From an uncultured Bacteroidota bacterium (GTDB taxonomy: Bacteria > Bacteroidota > Bacteroidia > Flavobacteriales > Flavobacteriaceae), in the NCBI GenBank assembly GCA_903879875.1, contig CAIRNC010000366.1:1-10082 (forward strand): a stretch of 10,082 nt of DNA, read 5' to 3'. Under the pieces are notes generated by a model. It saw only the letters and a program-made list of their open reading frames with translations, ran no database searches and was not told the origin of the DNA. The stretch's first letter is position 1, and each line of letters opens with the position of its first letter. A program made the translations under genes and the position numbers. Positions 7,862-10,082 of the stretch are shown here, piece after piece.

Positions 7862-7901
7862 ATGTTTTATTGAAAAGATGTACATCTTTTCAATAAAACA
7901 T
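7862..7901. repeat. Perfect 40-bp palindrome
   Basis: The 20 bases at 7862-7881 are the exact reverse complement of 7882-7901, with no central spacer (centre GATGT|ACATC). The match stops abruptly on both sides. As RNA it would form a long hairpin around a GUAC tetraloop, but no T tract follows on either strand, which argues against a simple terminator. It overlaps the first unit of the 22-bp spaced repeats. It could be a binding site for a dimeric protein, an RNA hairpin, or a remnant of a small mobile repeat. Confidence 0.9.
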
Positions 7902-7966
7902 GTATATCTTTCATATCACTTCCCTATATCTTTAATTAAAAAGATGTACATCTTTTGCTTTTATCA
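7879..7966. repeat. Four 22-bp-spaced direct repeats with core TAYATCTTT
   Basis: The nonamer TAYATCTTT occurs at 7881, 7903, 7925 and 7947, each exactly 22 bp after the last. Positions in the rest of each unit diverge. Units 1 and 4 (TACATCTTT) also form palindromes; units 2 and 3 (TATATCTTT) do not. Twenty-two bp is about two helical turns, so all copies face the same side of the DNA, as expected for an array of protein sites. An additional off-phase half-site, ATCTTTTC, lies at 7848-7855. The regulator is unknown. Confidence 0.8.
7939..7956. repeat. Perfect 18-bp palindrome AAAAGATGTACATCTTTT
   Basis: This repeats the central 18 bp of the 40-bp palindrome 66 bp upstream, which is three times 22 bp. 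Its RNA would be a 7-bp hairpin with a GUAC loop, followed after GC by TTTT on the plus strand and preceded by an A run, so it could work as a weak two-way terminator as well as a protein site. Confidence 0.85.
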
Positions 7967-8269
7967 TCATCTGGGAACTTTTTTAAGTTAATTACTAAAT
8001 GCTTTTGTGTAGAAATTGATTTGAAACCTATATCCAAAACGTTCATTATTTATACTTTGATGCTTTATGCAATGGAACTCAAAGCAGCCAATAGAAATTG
8101 ATAAATCTATAAAATCGAAAGGAGTTACTTGTATTCTGACTATAGAAATGACGAGGAACTCATTATATATTTCAATTTGTAATTCCTCATTTTTCATTTC
8201 GTTTAACTATCTTTTTTTTCGCTTTATCGAAAAAATATTTTTTTATTAAAATTGATTAAAGTATTTATT

Positions 8270-8277
8270 TAGATTTG
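8270..8277 (+). promoter_or_regulatory. Bacteroidota -7 element upstream of the PAS sensor gene
   Basis: TAGATTTG is a perfect TAnnTTTG match, 28 bp before the ATG at 8306. A TTG at 8252-8254 is 15 bp upstream, slightly closer than the usual -33 spacing. The inferred leader is about 20-25 nt. The palindrome and repeat cluster lies some 300 bp further upstream. Confidence 0.5.
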
Positions 8278-8305
8278 TTTAATGTAACGGAAAAATCATT
8301 CTACA

Positions 8306-9928
8306 ATGATTAAGTTAAACACGAAAGAGTCTAGTACTATAAATACCCTAAAAATTGTAACTATTTATTTAATAGGAAGCATTATTTATGTATATGCGAG
8401 TCATTTTCCATTAAACAAAATTGCAACCAAAACCGAATTACTTCGATTTGTTAAAACAGATAGCGATGCCGCATTTATACTAATCACTTCTGTATTACTG
8501 TATTTACTAGTTAATAAAAATTTCAATCAAATACATTTATACTACAAAAAAGTTAGTGATTTAAAACAAAGATCAGATGATGAATTTACTGATTTATTTA
8601 ACTACAGCCCCATACCCAAATGGCTATTCGATATTGATACATTTCAATTTTTATTAGTCAATAAAGCGGCATGTGATAAATATGGTTATACCAATGACGA
8701 ATTTTTATCGATGACAGTAAGAGATATTAGGCCAAAAGAATGTCTCGATGATTTAGATAAAGTGATTGCTTTAGCATTAGAAGACGGCAGCTATCCATTT
8801 GAAGTTATTACGTTGCATCAGAAAAAAAATGGGGAAGTTGTTCAAGTAAAAATAGAAGCTAAATATGTATATTATAAGGGTAAAAAGGTAAAGCTAGCCT
8901 ATGCAATTGATTTAACAAATGAATTAAACAATAGAAAAAAACTTGAAGAAACTAATTATAAACTACAACGAGCCAGCGAGATTGCTCTATTAGGACATTT
9001 CACTGTAAATCTTACCAATTCAGAAATTCAATGGTCTGAACAATCCTATAAAATATTTGAGGTAGACCCAGCAACTTTTGAATTAACTGCTGAAAATATA
9101 AATAATTGTTTCCATCCCGACGATCGATTTGATTTCAATCCTAATTATGTCTCCAATTTCGATAAAGGTAACATTTTAGAAAAAGAAAGAAGAATTATAA
9201 CAAGTTCAGGTTCCGTCAAATGGATAATAGATCGTCAATATTTAATCAAAGACGAAGACAATAATCCTATACAATTAGATGGTATTTTAATAGATATTAC
9301 GAAAAGAAAACAAATCGAAAATGAAATATTAGAAAGTAATGAACGCTTCAATATGATTACCAAAGCAACCATTGAAGCTGTTTTGGATTGGGATATAACA
9401 AACGATATTGTCAATTGGGGTGAAGGTTTCCACACTATATTTGGCTATGACCTAAATAACTATGACAATTATTTATGGTCAAAAAATATTCATCCAGATG
9501 ATAGGGAATATGTTTTAGATGAATTAAACAAAATAATTATAGATCCAACAAAAGAATATTTCAATGCCGAATATCGATTTTTAAAAGCAAACGGAGATAT
9601 TGCCTTTGTAAAACATAAAGGAATTTTTATTAGAGATGATAGTGGTAAAGCGATTCGAGAAGTAGCCGCAATGATAGACTTAACCGAAACATTAGAAAAT
9701 GTTCGAAAAATTGAAAATCAAAATAATGCTTTGTCAGATATTGCTTGGATACAATCGCATACTGTCCGATCTCCACTCACTAATTTAATGGGATTGGTTA
9801 ACTTATTAAAATCCGAGATTACGGCAGGAGAAACTAGCGAAAGTGAGAAAACCATCCATTATTTATTAGATACAGCTGAAAAGCTTGATACTATTTTAAA
9901 AGACATTGTAGGTAAAACAAGAAAATAG
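8306..9928 (+). CDS. Membrane-anchored triple-PAS sensor with histidine phospho-acceptor domain but no ATPase domain
   Basis: A 540-residue signalling protein. Residues 13-31 and 54-70 are probable membrane segments with a short loop between them, placing the rest in the cytoplasm. Three PAS domains follow at about 90-205, 219-335 and 345-462. The second and third show the HPDDR sequence (270-274, 396-400) and the closing ID(I/L)T typical of PAS_3-type sensors. Residues about 470-540 resemble a DHp (HisKA-type) helical hairpin: WIQSHTVRSPLTNLMGL contains H485 in an H-box setting with R488 and P490. The protein then stops at a TAG, so the HATPase domain with its N, G1 and G2 boxes is missing. 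From memory, similar PAS proteins ending after an HxVRxP helix pair are common in Bacteroidota, so this may be a natural form rather than a truncation. Ligand and partner are unknown, and no response regulator gene is adjacent. Confidence 0.88.
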   Translation: MIKLNTKESSTINTLKIVTIYLIGSIIYVYASHFPLNKIATKTELLRFVKTDSDAAFILITSVLLYLLVNKNFNQIHLYYKKVSDLKQRSDDEFTDLFNYSPIPKWLFDIDTFQFLLVNKAACDKYGYTNDEFLSMTVRDIRPKECLDDLDKVIALALEDGSYPFEVITLHQKKNGEVVQVKIEAKYVYYKGKKVKLAYAIDLTNELNNRKKLEETNYKLQRASEIALLGHFTVNLTNSEIQWSEQSYKIFEVDPATFELTAENINNCFHPDDRFDFNPNYVSNFDKGNILEKERRIITSSGSVKWIIDRQYLIKDEDNNPIQLDGILIDITKRKQIENEILESNERFNMITKATIEAVLDWDITNDIVNWGEGFHTIFGYDLNNYDNYLWSKNIHPDDREYVLDELNKIIIDPTKEYFNAEYRFLKANGDIAFVKHKGIFIRDDSGKAIREVAAMIDLTETLENVRKIENQNNALSDIAWIQSHTVRSPLTNLMGLVNLLKSEITAGETSESEKTIHYLLDTAEKLDTILKDIVGKTRK

Positions 9929-10082
9929 CCAATACTTCAGACAAACAATTAGACTTTGTAAGCCATTCGTCTAGTGATGCAAAAAAGATTATTTTTAAAA
10001 ATTACATCCTTTATTACATAAAGAGGCAACAGCAAGGGATTACATTCATAAGCGGATTCTTAAAAAATTTCTGTTTGTGTGT

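Larger units (their letters stand above)
7669..8305. other. Gene-poor 637-bp intergenic region
   Basis: No convincing gene, tRNA or riboswitch is visible here. It holds a weak terminator-like hairpin (7816-7831), a repeat and palindrome cluster (7862-7966) and the sensor promoter (8270-8277), each listed separately. Bases 7669-7815 show nothing I can name. Two overlapping antiparallel open frames of 60-69 codons lie at about 7988-8249. Their products are rich in I, F and N, match no family I know, and part of one is encoded by T-runs. I do not call them genes. Confidence 0.6.

Noticed and set aside
7862..7956. Ends of an insertion sequence.
   Set aside because: No transposase frame lies between or near the palindromes, and no flanking target duplication was seen.
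7862..7966. CRISPR-like array, because of several evenly spaced repeats.
   Set aside because: Only 9 bp are conserved per 22-bp unit, there are no unique spacers of about 30 bp, and no cas genes are present.
7862..7966. Replication origin, given iteron-like repeats beside rsmG (gidB).
   Set aside because: No good DnaA boxes (only imperfect matches such as TTATCATCA at 7960-7968), no dnaA, rep or par gene, and rsmG is not a reliable origin marker in Bacteroidota.
9916..10082. Open frame after the sensor stop, reading ...FVSHSSSDAKKI..., which at first glance resembles the start of a TIR domain.
   Set aside because: It begins after an in-frame TAA at 9913-9915, has no ATG, GTG or TTG before the motif, and the following residues do not continue like a TIR domain. 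It reaches the window edge, so it cannot be tested here; chance openness of about 50 codons is possible.

Overview
The window reads as a piece of chromosome from a low-GC Bacteroidota, most probably a Flavobacterium-like member of the Flavobacteriia. Four things point there: a C-terminal type IX secretion (T9SS) sorting domain on the first protein; a Bacteroidota-type outer-membrane putative porin; an A/T-rich base and codon usage; and five perfect matches to the Bacteroidota -7 promoter element TAnnTTTG, each lying just upstream of a gene. No classical sigma70 -35/-10 pairs or strong Shine-Dalgarno sequences were seen.

Layout, left to right. (1) The 3' end of a secreted protein gene with a T9SS type A sorting domain, closed by a hairpin terminator. 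(2) A putative porin with a signal peptide and beta-barrel C-terminus. (3) A cystathionine beta-synthase / cysteine-synthase-like PLP enzyme with a C-terminal pair of CBS domains, preceded by its own -7 element. (4) A convergent junction holding a two-part hairpin terminator. (5) On the minus strand, a probable two-gene unit in which a membrane fatty acid desaturase is followed after 36 bp by a class I aminotransferase. (6) A divergent promoter region, then rsmG (16S rRNA m7G527 methyltransferase) on the plus strand. (7) A gene-poor stretch of about 640 bp with a perfect 40-bp palindrome, an 18-bp palindrome, and four copies of TAYATCTTT spaced at exactly 22 bp. (8) A membrane-anchored triple-PAS sensor that ends right after its histidine-containing dimerisation domain and has no ATPase domain. 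The last 154 bases hold no gene I can support.

Most of the window is ordinary core content: envelope, sulfur amino acid metabolism, transamination, membrane lipid unsaturation and ribosome modification. These genes do not form one pathway. I see no defence system, mobile element, CRISPR array, rRNA or tRNA, and nothing that justifies claiming a new system. The two places that deserve a second look are the 22-bp phased repeat and palindrome cluster between rsmG and the sensor gene, and the sensor itself, which carries a phospho-acceptor-type histidine but cannot phosphorylate it alone.
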